Positions 36,818-45,004 of a stretch of DNA of 64,000 nt are shown here, in pieces. Location: NCBI RefSeq assembly GCF_003480315.1, contig NZ_QUIV01000003.1, positions 62,001-126,000 on the forward strand, read 5' to 3'. Under the pieces are notes generated by a model. That model did no database searches, was not told the origin of the DNA, and saw nothing but the letters and a program-made list of their open reading frames with translations. Numbering within the stretch: the first letter of the stretch is position 1; every line of letters starts with the position of its first letter. The translations under genes were made by a program, and so were the position numbers. This DNA is from Clostridium sp. AM33-3 (GTDB taxonomy: Bacteria > Bacillota > Clostridia > Lachnospirales > Lachnospiraceae).

Positions 36818-37031
36818 AGCTTCCCATTTATCGGAGAGATAGCAAAGCCAGCCGAGCCAGTCAACGGTCAAGATGAACGGCGCATTTCATGCGCCGCCGT
36901 TGACAGTCCCGCCCGTCTTTGCTAATGGGCAATCAAGGCGGGAAAGCCCTAAAATGGCTTCCCGCCCATTTCTAAGAACTGATAAGTCAGATTTGCTGAA
37001 AAATCCAAATCCACAGCGGGGACGGAAGTAG
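36818..37031. repeat. Cassette-junction sequence with duplicated XRE 3' end and nested hairpin
   Basis: From left: TTCCCATTTATCGGAGAGAT, AGCAAAGCC, an insert with a nested hairpin (GTCAACGG/CCGTTGAC outer, CGGCGCAT/ATGCGCCG inner, 36860-36904), then GCCCTAAAATGGCTTCCCGC and, at about 36986-37031, a copy of the last codons of the XRE gene encoding KSDLLKNPNPQRGRK and a stop. After the next cargo gene (37456-37506) the same outer pieces recur without the hairpin insert. Confidence 0.75.
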
Positions 37032-37066
37032 AGAACAATAAATAAGAATTTACAGGAGGAAAATCA

Positions 37067-37453
37067 ATGGAGAACTTGATTAAGTTTTTAGAAGATAAGA
37101 TAACGGATAAAATGTCTGTGGAAGAAATAGTTGATGTTTTTGAGCAGATGTGCAGCACACCGCTTGAAGAAGATATGGTTTTATTTGAAACCGGAACATT
37201 TACTGCTTTTTCAAAAGAACCATTTTTTCAAATTTCATTAGTTCGACAGTTTTCAAATGATGATGAAGAGTTTTATCAAATCCATGTAGTCATCTTGTAT
37301 AAGCCAACCGCTGAAAATAAAATTTTCAGCGAAACAACATGGGACGAAGATTTAGACGAAAATATATTTGACTATATCAGAAAATCAGCGTCGTTTGCTT
37401 ATGCAAGAAATCATGAATACATCGAGGTAAAAATATATATGGACGAAACTTAA
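37067..37453 (+). CDS. Cargo protein of unknown function (possible immunity gene)
   Basis: A 128-residue protein, start after AGGAGG and seven bases. AT-rich. N-terminal helix (MENLIKFLEDKITDKMSVEE), then a beta-rich part (FFQISLVRQFSNDDEEFYQIHV, LYKPTAENKIF) and an acidic C-terminus. No signal or membrane segment. Size, composition and its place in the cassette series suggest a toxin-neutralising protein, but I do not recognise the family. Confidence 0.65.
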   Translation: MENLIKFLEDKITDKMSVEEIVDVFEQMCSTPLEEDMVLFETGTFTAFSKEPFFQISLVRQFSNDDEEFYQIHVVILYKPTAENKIFSETTWDEDLDENIFDYIRKSASFAYARNHEYIEVKIYMDET

Positions 37454-37925
37454 CTTCTCATTTATCAGGGAGATAGCAAAGCCCTAAAATGGCTTCCCCG
37501 CCCATTCCAATTTTGAGAGAAAAATCTGTTTGCTTTTTTGTGAGTGTGTCCACAAGTTCGGGACATTTTGTCCCGAAGTCCGGCGTGGGACGAGGAACGG
37601 GGGCTTTCATATACGCCCTGTCTGCTGACGAAACCAGCCCTGCGCTTGCGGCTCCACGACACGCAATCACAGCCCTGTTTTCCTGCTGCTTCAAATGCCC
37701 TTGCCCGACCCGGCGGCAACCTCATTTTCGCAGCAACGCCGACAGAGCGTATAACACACTACACTTTGCAAGCAAAGTCGTGTGCCAAGGGGCAAGCCCC
37801 TTTGGAAACCCCGGACAACAAAACAGTCTGAATATCTCGCACTTTTTCGGTGCTTGATACTCAGCCTTTATTTGTTGTCAGCAGCCCCCGTTTCGTGGTC
37901 TGCGTGTAGTTCCTTGTAAACTGAC
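37454..37925. other. Gene-free right arm of the element with oriT-like hairpins
   Basis: No gene. It has the junction repeat (37456-37506), the palindrome TTCGGGACATTTTGTCCCGAA (37557-37577) and two neighbouring hairpins with AA loops: ACTTTGC/GCAAAGT (37763-37778) and GGGGC/GCCCC (37789-37800). The pair resembles a transfer origin for the MobV relaxase. The right end repeat follows. Confidence 0.5.
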
Positions 37926-38129
37926 CTAATAGACAGCCGTAAAATCTGCACATATCTTATCCAAAAGCCGTCTTTCCGCCATCTGTTCTTCCAGCGTACT
38001 TTTCAGTTTTCTGTTCCTCATATGTACCATTACAGTCAGGATAAGAAGCAGAACGATCAGCACGGTTATAAAAACCAAAACAGTCACAGACTGCGGTTGC
38101 TTCGGAAATATATATTTAGTTTCTGTCAT
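37926..38129 (-). pseudogene. Histidine kinase N-terminal fragment cut by the mobile element
   Basis: A 67-residue fragment starting MTETKYIFPKQPQSV (GAGAGGG in front), with one membrane helix (VLVFITVLIVLLLILTVMVH) and the family linker TLEEQMAERRLLDKICADF. The frame ends at TAG; the following codons (VSLQGT) still resemble the kinase PAS region, so the stop is a mutation or the result of the junction. The C-terminal part of a similar kinase lies on the other side of the element (29752-30753). Confidence 0.8.
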
Positions 38130-38184
38130 AACAAAACCCTCTCTATGCTTCCTATCTGCTTTTCCCATGCATCCAGAAAGGCAA

Positions 38185-41100
38185 TTACAGCCAGTTTTCC
38201 AGAACATCATTCAGCTTATTCATATCCAGCGGTTTCGCGATATGTCCATTCATGCCTGTATTTTTGGCCAGCTGTACATCTTCTGCAAAAGCATTGGCAG
38301 TCATGGCAACAATAGGCAGTTTTCCCTTTTCACCCGGAAGGCTCCTGATTGCTGCAGTTGCCTCATAACCATTCATGACAGGCATTTGGATATCCATAAA
38401 AACAAGATCATACAATCCTTCCGGAGAAGCTTCCACTTTTTCAACTGCGATTTCCCCATTTTCTGCTGTTTCCACTTCTGCCCCTGTCATCTGCAAAATT
38501 TCAACAGCAATTTCTCTGTTCAACTCATTATCCTCAACCAGCAGAATCCTTTTTCCTGTATAGTCTGATTCTGACAACTTCTCCAGATAATTTCTTGCTG
38601 TTTTTTCTTTTCTGCCTGAAGTAAACTGCCGTAGTGTTGCCGTCAGCCGGGAACGAAACAGCGGTTTTGCAATAAAAGCATCTACACCTGCAGCCTTTGC
38701 TTCTTCTTCAATTTCGCTGAATTCATAGGATGTCAATACAATGATGGTGATCTCTTTTCCTATCCGTTTCCGGATCTGTCTGGCAGTCTCTATACCATCC
38801 ATATCCGGCATCTTCCAGTCTAAAATAACAGCAAAGTAATCATCTTTCAACTCATGCCGTGCATAACAGCGCTCAACCGCTTCCCTGCCAGAGAGAACCC
38901 ATTCACCCATAATACCGATTTCCTTCAGTGTGGCAACTGTACTTTCACAACATGTCTTATCATCATCCACAACCAGAACCGGCAAATTCATCAGATTTTT
39001 GTCCTGTTCTTTTTCTTTTTCCTGAAGCTCCAGATAAATTGTTACCGTAATTCTGGTTCCCTTATGTAAGGTACTGTCCACTTTAATATTACCATTCATC
39101 AGGTTCACAATATTTCTGCTGATTGCCATTCCAAGACCGGTTCCCTGAACTCTGGTTGTCCGGTGGTCATCCGCGCGGCTAAAAGGATCAAACATGATTT
39201 TCTGGAATTCCGGTGACATACCGATTCCATTATCCTCAATCGTAAATTCATAGCATCCAAGTTCTGAAAATCCATTGGGTTTTTCCTCTATCGAAAAAGT
39301 AATATTTCCACCATCCGGTGTATACTTGATCGCATTACTCATCAGATTCACAAATACCTGCTGAATCCTCAAGCTGTCACCACAGACAGCCTCATGTTCA
39401 ATATGATTGATGTGTATATCAAAATTATGTTTATGTTCATCAAGCACCGGTTTCGTAAGTGTAATAAGATTATCTACCAGCTCTGACAGATTGAAATCTT
39501 CCTGTGTCAGTGTCATTTTTCCACTTTCAATACGTGCCATATCCAATACTTCATTGATCAGCCCAAGCAGATGGCGGCTTGATTCTGTGATCTTGCCGAG
39601 GCATTCAATGACTCTGTCCTGGCTCTCAACATTTGCTCCTGCGATTGCCGTCAGACCCACAATCGCATTCATTGGTGTCCGGATATCATGGGACATATTG
39701 GAAAGGAATTCTGTTTTCGCACGATTTGCATTTTCTGCGGACCGGTAAGCCTCTTTCAGTGCCTGACGAGATTCAATCTCTGCTTTCTTCTCCTGTGTCA
39801 CATCCATGGATGCCAGCAGTACCTTTTCCAGCTTTCCATTCTTCCATTCCAAGGGAATATAAGAAGCTATTTTATAAGTCTTTTCATCCAGGCTGCAATA
39901 CTCAAACTTATAAATATCATTTTCACTTTTCAGTTTTTTCCGAATATTATCCGGGGCTATCAGGATATCTATAGCTTCCAATGGTTCCAGTGTCTTATAT
40001 TTTTCAAGAACCTGCATCTGAAAATCATGATAAAATCCCAGAGGTTTATATATCATCTGTCCATTCAGATTGTAGAATTCATATCTGTCATTTTCCAGAT
40101 CACAGACAACAAAGCGGTCAACCAGACGCACAATACTCTGAATCAGCTGCTCCATGGAAGCATTATCCGCTGCCATCTGCAGATGCCGTGCGCTCTCTAC
40201 CTTTGCCTCTGTGATATCACGCAGAAAGATCATGGCATATTCTGAATCCTCTATTTCGCCACGTATGACCACATTGCGGACCCATCGTTCTTCTCCATTC
40301 AGAGTGATACGGCACTCTAAAGCCAATTCGGTTTCCAGACCCTTCAGCCTTTCTGCAATATAACCACGGTCGTAAAAAGAGGATACCGCCTTCTTATCTG
40401 TCTCCACAACATAGGAATCCACAAAATGCTGAATCAATTCATCCCACGTATAACTCTGTTCAAAGACGGTCATCAGGGACGGTTCAACCTTAAAGGTATC
40501 AAAAGTATTCGCTTCCAGATTCACATAATACTCGCACAGATCTGCTTTCGTAAAAGCCCGGTGGAAAGCAGCAGATTTTTGTGCCTGCATGATTTCTTTT
40601 TTCTCCGCATTAATGTTAATAAAAATCCCGGCAATTCTGCTGGCAGAACCATCCAGACGGCGTATTACTTCTGCCGATGCCCGAAACCACTGGTATTGAT
40701 TATCCTTCATTCTCATACGATACTCTACCTGGTATTTTATCTGGTTCGTCTTATCCTTAATTGCCGCCTGAAGCTGCACCATCACTCTTTCTTTATCCTG
40801 TGGATGCAGAAGCTCTGACCAGGATTCCAGTTTATTCGGAAAGTCCAGAGTGTCATGATAGCCAAGCATTTTTCGGAATTCATGACTCCAGTTTGCATTC
40901 ACAATCTCACTGTTTTCGTCACAGTCAAAATACCAGAAGCCGGAATAGATAGCCTCATTGAGCAGTGTCAAATTTACATGATCCCAGTTGACCTGTACGG
41001 ACATAACCCAGATCTGTCTGCCCGCCTCATCTATCGCATCCTCTTTACAAAGCCGTACATTATTCACTGTACCGTCTGCTGTAAGGATCTGTGCTTCCCC

Positions 41101-41391
41101 TGTTCCATGAAGCCGCAAAAAACGGTCTCGCTCCAGTGTATCTTCCTCGTCATAAAAGAAGTTTCTCAATGAGCCTTTTGTCTGTTCCATGAAAGTATCG
41201 AATGTATATCCTGTACTATGCAACAGCAGATTATCCACAGACAAAATAGACAGGTTTTGGTCATAAGATCCTGTCATTATACCTACCCCGCCATTATTTT
41301 CCAGTGTTTTCTGTACGGCCTGTGACATGGCCTGTGTCTGCCCCGTTACAGTCTCACCTAAGGAATATATTTTGTCTTCATAATTTTTCAT
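38185..41391 (-). CDS. Cytoplasmic PAS-containing hybrid sensor histidine kinase with two receiver domains
   Basis: A 1068-residue kinase without a membrane helix. There are several PAS-like domains, the clearest at about 145-270 (GFWYFDCDENSEIVNANW, FININAEKKE) and 275-400 (MIFLRDITEAKVE), and a further one at about 410-540. HisKA has the His at about 568 (SNMSHDIRTPMN). ATPase motifs are DNGIGMS and GTGLGMAISRN. Two receivers follow, with LVVDDDKTCCES and ILDWKMPDMDG, then LLVEDNELNREIA and FMDIQMPVMNG. Same build as the kinase at the other end of the chain. It is the first gene of the chain and stops about 55 bases before the split kinase. Confidence 0.93.
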   Translation of the reverse strand: MKNYEDKIYSLGETVTGQTQAMSQAVQKTLENNGGVGIMTGSYDQNLSILSVDNLLLHSTGYTFDTFMEQTKGSLRNFFYDEEDTLERDRFLRLHGTGEAQILTADGTVNNVRLCKEDAIDEAGRQIWVMSVQVNWDHVNLTLLNEAIYSGFWYFDCDENSEIVNANWSHEFRKMLGYHDTLDFPNKLESWSELLHPQDKERVMVQLQAAIKDKTNQIKYQVEYRMRMKDNQYQWFRASAEVIRRLDGSASRIAGIFININAEKKEIMQAQKSAAFHRAFTKADLCEYYVNLEANTFDTFKVEPSLMTVFEQSYTWDELIQHFVDSYVVETDKKAVSSFYDRGYIAERLKGLETELALECRITLNGEERWVRNVVIRGEIEDSEYAMIFLRDITEAKVESARHLQMAADNASMEQLIQSIVRLVDRFVVCDLENDRYEFYNLNGQMIYKPLGFYHDFQMQVLEKYKTLEPLEAIDILIAPDNIRKKLKSENDIYKFEYCSLDEKTYKIASYIPLEWKNGKLEKVLLASMDVTQEKKAEIESRQALKEAYRSAENANRAKTEFLSNMSHDIRTPMNAIVGLTAIAGANVESQDRVIECLGKITESSRHLLGLINEVLDMARIESGKMTLTQEDFNLSELVDNLITLTKPVLDEHKHNFDIHINHIEHEAVCGDSLRIQQVFVNLMSNAIKYTPDGGNITFSIEEKPNGFSELGCYEFTIEDNGIGMSPEFQKIMFDPFSRADDHRTTRVQGTGLGMAISRNIVNLMNGNIKVDSTLHKGTRITVTIYLELQEKEKEQDKNLMNLPVLVVDDDKTCCESTVATLKEIGIMGEWVLSGREAVERCYARHELKDDYFAVILDWKMPDMDGIETARQIRKRIGKEITIIVLTSYEFSEIEEEAKAAGVDAFIAKPLFRSRLTATLRQFTSGRKEKTARNYLEKLSESDYTGKRILLVEDNELNREIAVEILQMTGAEVETAENGEIAVEKVEASPEGLYDLVFMDIQMPVMNGYEATAAIRSLPGEKGKLPIVAMTANAFAEDVQLAKNTGMNGHIAKPLDMNKLNDVLENWL

Positions 41392-41869
41392 TTTATAAAA
41401 ATCCTCTCTCCGTCTTATACCTTCTTCATCTTGCTTTTATCTGTATACAGAAAACCTGTCCCTGCTAGTTTTGTTACCCATTTTTGCATATAAAAAGGAC
41501 ACTTGCCAAAATCTGCCAGTGTCCCTACTACATTTTTTTAAAATCACACATCTATATAGTATAAAAGGTATCGGAATCTCTTCTGTTCAAACATCTTTTC
41601 CATATACTATGATGATATGGAAACAGTGGCAACCGGCTGACATGGTCAAGCTTTCTGACTTTAGTCCCTTCTGGCTTTGCGCCCCTGCCTTTCAACAGGT
41701 TTGCCTTTAAAATAATCTCTTTCTTCAAAAGACCATACCACGCGGTTTTCCACACGTCAATAATTTTTTTTTTAAATCTACACATATTTTACTTCTGTTT
41801 TTGAACTTCTCTTTATAAAAAATCTAAATCGATGAATCCTAAAAACCTAACATTTTTTTCATATGAAGC
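41392..41869. other. Intergenic region upstream of the kinase chain
   Basis: No convincing gene. A terminator-like hairpin is at 41497-41524. The remainder is AT-rich at 41780-41860 and may hold the kinase promoter, but no good box pair was seen. Confidence 0.5.
41497..41524 (-). terminator. Terminator-like hairpin upstream of the kinase chain
   Basis: GGACACT (41497-41503) pairs with AGTGTCC (41518-41524). On the minus strand it is followed by TTTTTATATGC; it would stop transcription coming from the RhuM remnant. Confidence 0.65.
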
Positions 41870-42436
41870 TCATTCATCATTAGCAACCGTAACATCACTT
41901 TTCTTAATCTTTCCTTCCGGTGCATCTGCCCAGGTGGTTAATCCCATATGCTCTTTTGTGTGATCAGCTCTTTCCACGATCAGTTCAGCCGCCGTATGTC
42001 CATGAACTGCGTAATGCATTTTATTCTGAACAGTCGCATAGAATCTTCTCGTCGTTGCAGAATTTTTATCATAATCAACAGCCGTAGCATACAGGTCAGT
42101 GATCTTCTGATAGAACTTTCTTTCGCTGGCACGAATCTCACGGATGCGCTCTAACTGCTCATCGAAATACTTCTCCGTCAGATACGTTCCACGCTTCAGC
42201 CGTTCATCATCCATGACCCAGCCTTTGATGGTATAGTCCTTTGCGATCTGGTTTACCCATTTACGAAACTGTACAGCACGCTCAGAATTGACCTTGAAGC
42301 CTACGGCAATGGTCATTTGAAGGCTATAGTGTTTGGTATCGCGTGTGACCTGACGAGAACCTTCAGTTTGAACTATCCGGAAATTCCGGATAGTTGAATC
42401 TTCCTCAAGCTCTGAATCAGAATAAATCTTCTTGAT
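41870..42436 (-). pseudogene. RhuM-family protein, truncated at the N-terminus
   Basis: The frame encodes the C-terminal half of a RhuM (virulence RhuM/Fic-associated) protein: FRIVQTEGSRQVTRDTKHYS, then MTIAVGFKVNSERAVQFRKW, YTIKGWVMDDERL and a C-terminal MHYAVHGHTAAELIVERADH. The conserved sequence continues upstream of the first ATG to about 42436 and then stops abruptly where the recombinase remnant on the other strand begins. So the gene lost its 5' end by a rearrangement. RhuM genes are frequent in horizontally acquired regions; function not established. Confidence 0.85.
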
Positions 42437-42439
42437 CCC

Positions 42440-42744
42440 TTACCAATGCTGCTAAGAAAGCCGGGCTTGATCTTCTCCATTCTGGTGCCAAGTGCATGAT
42501 GCTAAACAGGCATTACCTCGGAGATGACTTCTACCCGTCCATCATTGATCCGGCATCCTTCGATGCCGTCAGTGCGGAGCTTAGCAAGCGCTCTACGCAG
42601 CTCGGACGGAACGACCGCTATATTGCACCAATCATAAAAAGGCCACCTACCGCCTTTCAATTTGGTGATATTACAGAAAGTTATGAAAATCCGGTCAGGC
42701 AAGCAGAATACCTATACAGCCTGATAGAAAGCGAGGTCAAATAA
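42440..42744 (+). pseudogene. 5'-truncated recombinase-associated protein
   Basis: The frame, open from the junction at 42440, reads LDLLHSGAKCMMLNRHYLGD and ends YENPVRQAEYLYSLIESEVK. This is the C-terminal part of a small protein that commonly precedes serine recombinase genes in Clostridia transposons. Its beginning is missing. Confidence 0.75.
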
Positions 42745-43544
42745 TGGGAAATGTTATGGTCATCCCTGCAAAACGGCAGGTCGGAAACACTGCCAGACAG
42801 CAAGATGCAAAGCCAAAGCTTAGAGTCGCGGCGTATTGCAGAGTCAGTACTGACAGCGATGAGCAGGCTACAAGCTACGATGCTCAGGTTGAGCATTACA
42901 CAGAATTTATACAAAAAACCCAGAATGGCCAGGTACAGGTAAATCACAATCACTTCCTCGGCTACACCAAGGATGCAGATGGTAATCTCATCATCGATCC
43001 AGAGCAAGCGGAGGTGGTAAAGCGCATCTACCGTGAATACCTGGAGGGCTACTCGATGGACCGGATTGCAAAAGGTCTGGAAGCAGACGGCATCCTCACC
43101 GGCGCTGGCAAAACAAAATGGTGGACCAGCACCATCAACACGCTCCTTGGCGATAAGTCCACCTACCAGGCGAAGCTCCAGCAGAACAGCGCAAAGGTGA
43201 TCCGAAGCGCTCAGCAAAATACCGCTGATGGCATTGACGAAAGACTGCAGGAGCTCCAGAAAGAACTTCTCAAAAAGGCCAATAACAAAGAGGCCTACGA
43301 CGAGATTGCCGACGAGATCTTCAAACTCCGGGAACAGCGCGAAAAGTGCACGGTTGATACCGCGGCCAGGGACGCACAGATTGCTCGCATCAATGAACTG
43401 CAGGACTTCATCAAGCAGCAACCCGCACACCTGGAAGCCTTCGATGAGGCCCTGGTAAAGCGCTGGCTTGAGCGGATCATTGTCTGGGAGGATCACTTCA
43501 CAGTGGAGCTTAAGTCCGGACTGAAAATTGATATTGAAGGATAA
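42744..43544 (+). pseudogene. Serine recombinase with internal deletions
   Basis: The 266-residue product starts like an intact recombinase (VAAYCRVSTDSDEQATSYDA with the nucleophilic Ser) but jumps after QKTQN to GYTKDADGNLIIDPEQAEVV, in the recombinase domain; most of the catalytic domain is lost. A second jump at STYQAKLQQ removes the zinc ribbon. The end (ERIIVWEDHFTVELKSGLKI) is normal. Usual length is over 500 residues, so it is inactive. The reading frame stays open, which suggests in-frame deletions. Confidence 0.85.
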
Positions 43545-43615
43545 TCCCGTAGACGCGCGAAACCCTCTCGACCATGATGGCCGGGAGGGTATTTTCTATA
43601 TCTACAAACTGGAAG

Positions 43616-44065
43616 TTATAAACATCTTTGCAAATATATCATATCTATCAACTGTACACCGCCCTCATAAATTGGGTGGTCATAATTGTCAGTAAAGAAA
43701 TTGGGAATCTTGTGAGAACGAACAAATCCACATTTTTCATAAAATGGTATTGTCAATGGACTGTCACCTGTTCCAACTTGCAAAACAGAATATTCATCTG
43801 CATATTTACTGGCAAGAAAATCAATTAGTGCTTTGCCATAGCCCTTTCCCTGATTTTCCGGATCGACTGCGATATTTTTGATTTCAAGTATTCCATTACC
43901 TTCATCGGTAACAACACATTCTGCTTTTTCATCATTGTCTTCAAGCACATACATAGTACCTTTTTCAAGATAGCGCTCAACCATGCTCTCCTGTTCATCA
44001 GCTAATAACAATAATGATATAAATTGCTTTTTATTTTCGTTCACTTCTCGGATTTTCATATCCAT
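43616..44065 (-). CDS. GNAT-family N-acetyltransferase
   Basis: A 149-residue acetyltransferase. The acetyl-CoA-binding signature is AVDPENQGKGYGKALIDFL at about residues 70-88, with the beta bulge strand GILEIKNIAVDP before it and PFYEKCGFVRSH near the end. Substrate unknown. It follows the peptidase E gene by 26 bases and is AT-rich, so the pair may have come in together. Confidence 0.9.
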   Translation of the reverse strand: MDMKIREVNENKKQFISLLLLADEQESMVERYLEKGTMYVLEDNDEKAECVVTDEGNGILEIKNIAVDPENQGKGYGKALIDFLASKYADEYSVLQVGTGDSPLTIPFYEKCGFVRSHKIPNFFTDNYDHPIYEGGVQLIDMIYLQRCL

Positions 44066-44091
44066 TACTCCGTCAAATTGGAATTTTCAAA

Positions 44092-44697
44092 TTAGTCTTT
44101 GCAAATAACATTTGAACCTTCACCATCAATTACAATTCCCTGACGGTTGTTAATCGGGCATAGATTCAAATCCGAAAACTCAGTCATTATTTTCTCGGTA
44201 ACTTTCTTAAATGGTGCTGTAAGATAATGCGGAAGAACATAGAAATCAATCAAATCAAGCCCTGCATCATCTTCTTGTGAGTAGTCCTCTGGCTTTTCAT
44301 CCATTTGCTCGATATATTGGATGCTTGGAGCGCATATAATTGCGCCTGCCGACTCGCCGATCATCAATTTTCCATTTGCCAATTCCTTTTTCAGTAGCCC
44401 ATCAGTTCCCGTTTTACGGAGCTGGTCCATAAGAAAGAAAGAATTTCCGCCGGTAAAATATATCACATCTGCTTCTTCAAAAACAGACTGTATCGTTGAA
44501 TAAGCCTCCGTTGAAATATCAATTTCAGTTACGATTGCTCCCAACTTTTTGAATAATTTTCGAGCCGAGCCGACATAACCGGTGTAGCCTTCACGCAGTG
44601 AAGCTGTTGGAATAAATGCGACTTTCTTATTTTCAATTTCTTCCTTTATCAGACTTCCCACACTTGAAAAGTGCGAACATAAAAATAGCTTCATCAA
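44092..44697 (-). CDS. Peptidase E-like (S51) protein
   Basis: A 201-residue class I glutamine amidotransferase-like peptidase. The nucleophile elbow is MIGESAGAIICAP (Ser about 115), preceded by IYFTGGNSFFLMDQL, the usual S51 landmarks. Known members cut Asp-X dipeptides; many Firmicutes homologues are untested. It starts MMKLFLCSHFSS. The acetyltransferase gene follows closely. Confidence 0.88.
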   Translation of the reverse strand: MMKLFLCSHFSSVGSLIKEEIENKKVAFIPTASLREGYTGYVGSARKLFKKLGAIVTEIDISTEAYSTIQSVFEEADVIYFTGGNSFFLMDQLRKTGTDGLLKKELANGKLMIGESAGAIICAPSIQYIEQMDEKPEDYSQEDDAGLDLIDFYVLPHYLTAPFKKVTEKIMTEFSDLNLCPINNRQGIVIDGEGSNVICKD

Positions 44698-45004
44698 TAT
44701 TCTCCTTTATAAATTTCGATTTACTGAATTTTCCCTTCACATCTATACCACTGCCTGCAACCACCCAAAATGGTCGAGTTGCCGGATTGGTTGTCAGCCC
44801 TTTCCGTTTTCCAAAAATCAGCCCGAAATGCCTGACATCTAATCCACTGTCTCAAATCGCGACATCTAATCCGAGGTCACAACCTGACACAGATTTCGCG
44901 TTAGATATGTTTCCATATAAGAAAACCAAGCTTTTTCAGAAGTCTGGCTTCAAATCCAAACCTCCGAAAAAGCCCGGAAATACGCCGCTTTCTGGCACTT
45001 GATT
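44698..45004. other. Intergenic region with a direct repeat, perhaps an IS end
   Basis: No gene. GACATCTAATCC occurs twice (44834-44845 and 44861-44872), 27 bases apart, in a sequence like the ends of some insertion sequences. This would fit the other remnants just to the left, but no transposase is left. Confidence 0.4.

Larger units (their letters stand above)
30758..37923. mobile_element. Mobilizable element of about 7.2 kb inserted in a histidine kinase gene
   Basis: The two ends are inverted copies of each other: 30758-30777 (CAGTTTACAAGGGACTACAC) and 37904-37923, 19 of 20 bases identical. Inside, in order, are a large serine recombinase next to the left end, a small protein, a MobV relaxase, a Rep-like protein, a Cys-rich protein, then on the plus strand a cargo gene, an XRE regulator and two more cargo genes. 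No type IV secretion genes are present, so it can only be mobilised by a helper. Ends as arms of a serine-recombinase site, or as true terminal repeats, are both possible. The cargo is much more AT-rich than the rest. Confidence 0.85.

Noticed and set aside
37458..37857. Overlapping frames in the right arm of the element
   Set aside because: Both strands are open by chance in this GC-rich stretch; the products mirror the palindromes and have no ribosome sites.
41552..41785. 77-codon minus-strand frame
   Set aside because: Lies in an AT-rich gap, lacks a ribosome site and any pattern.
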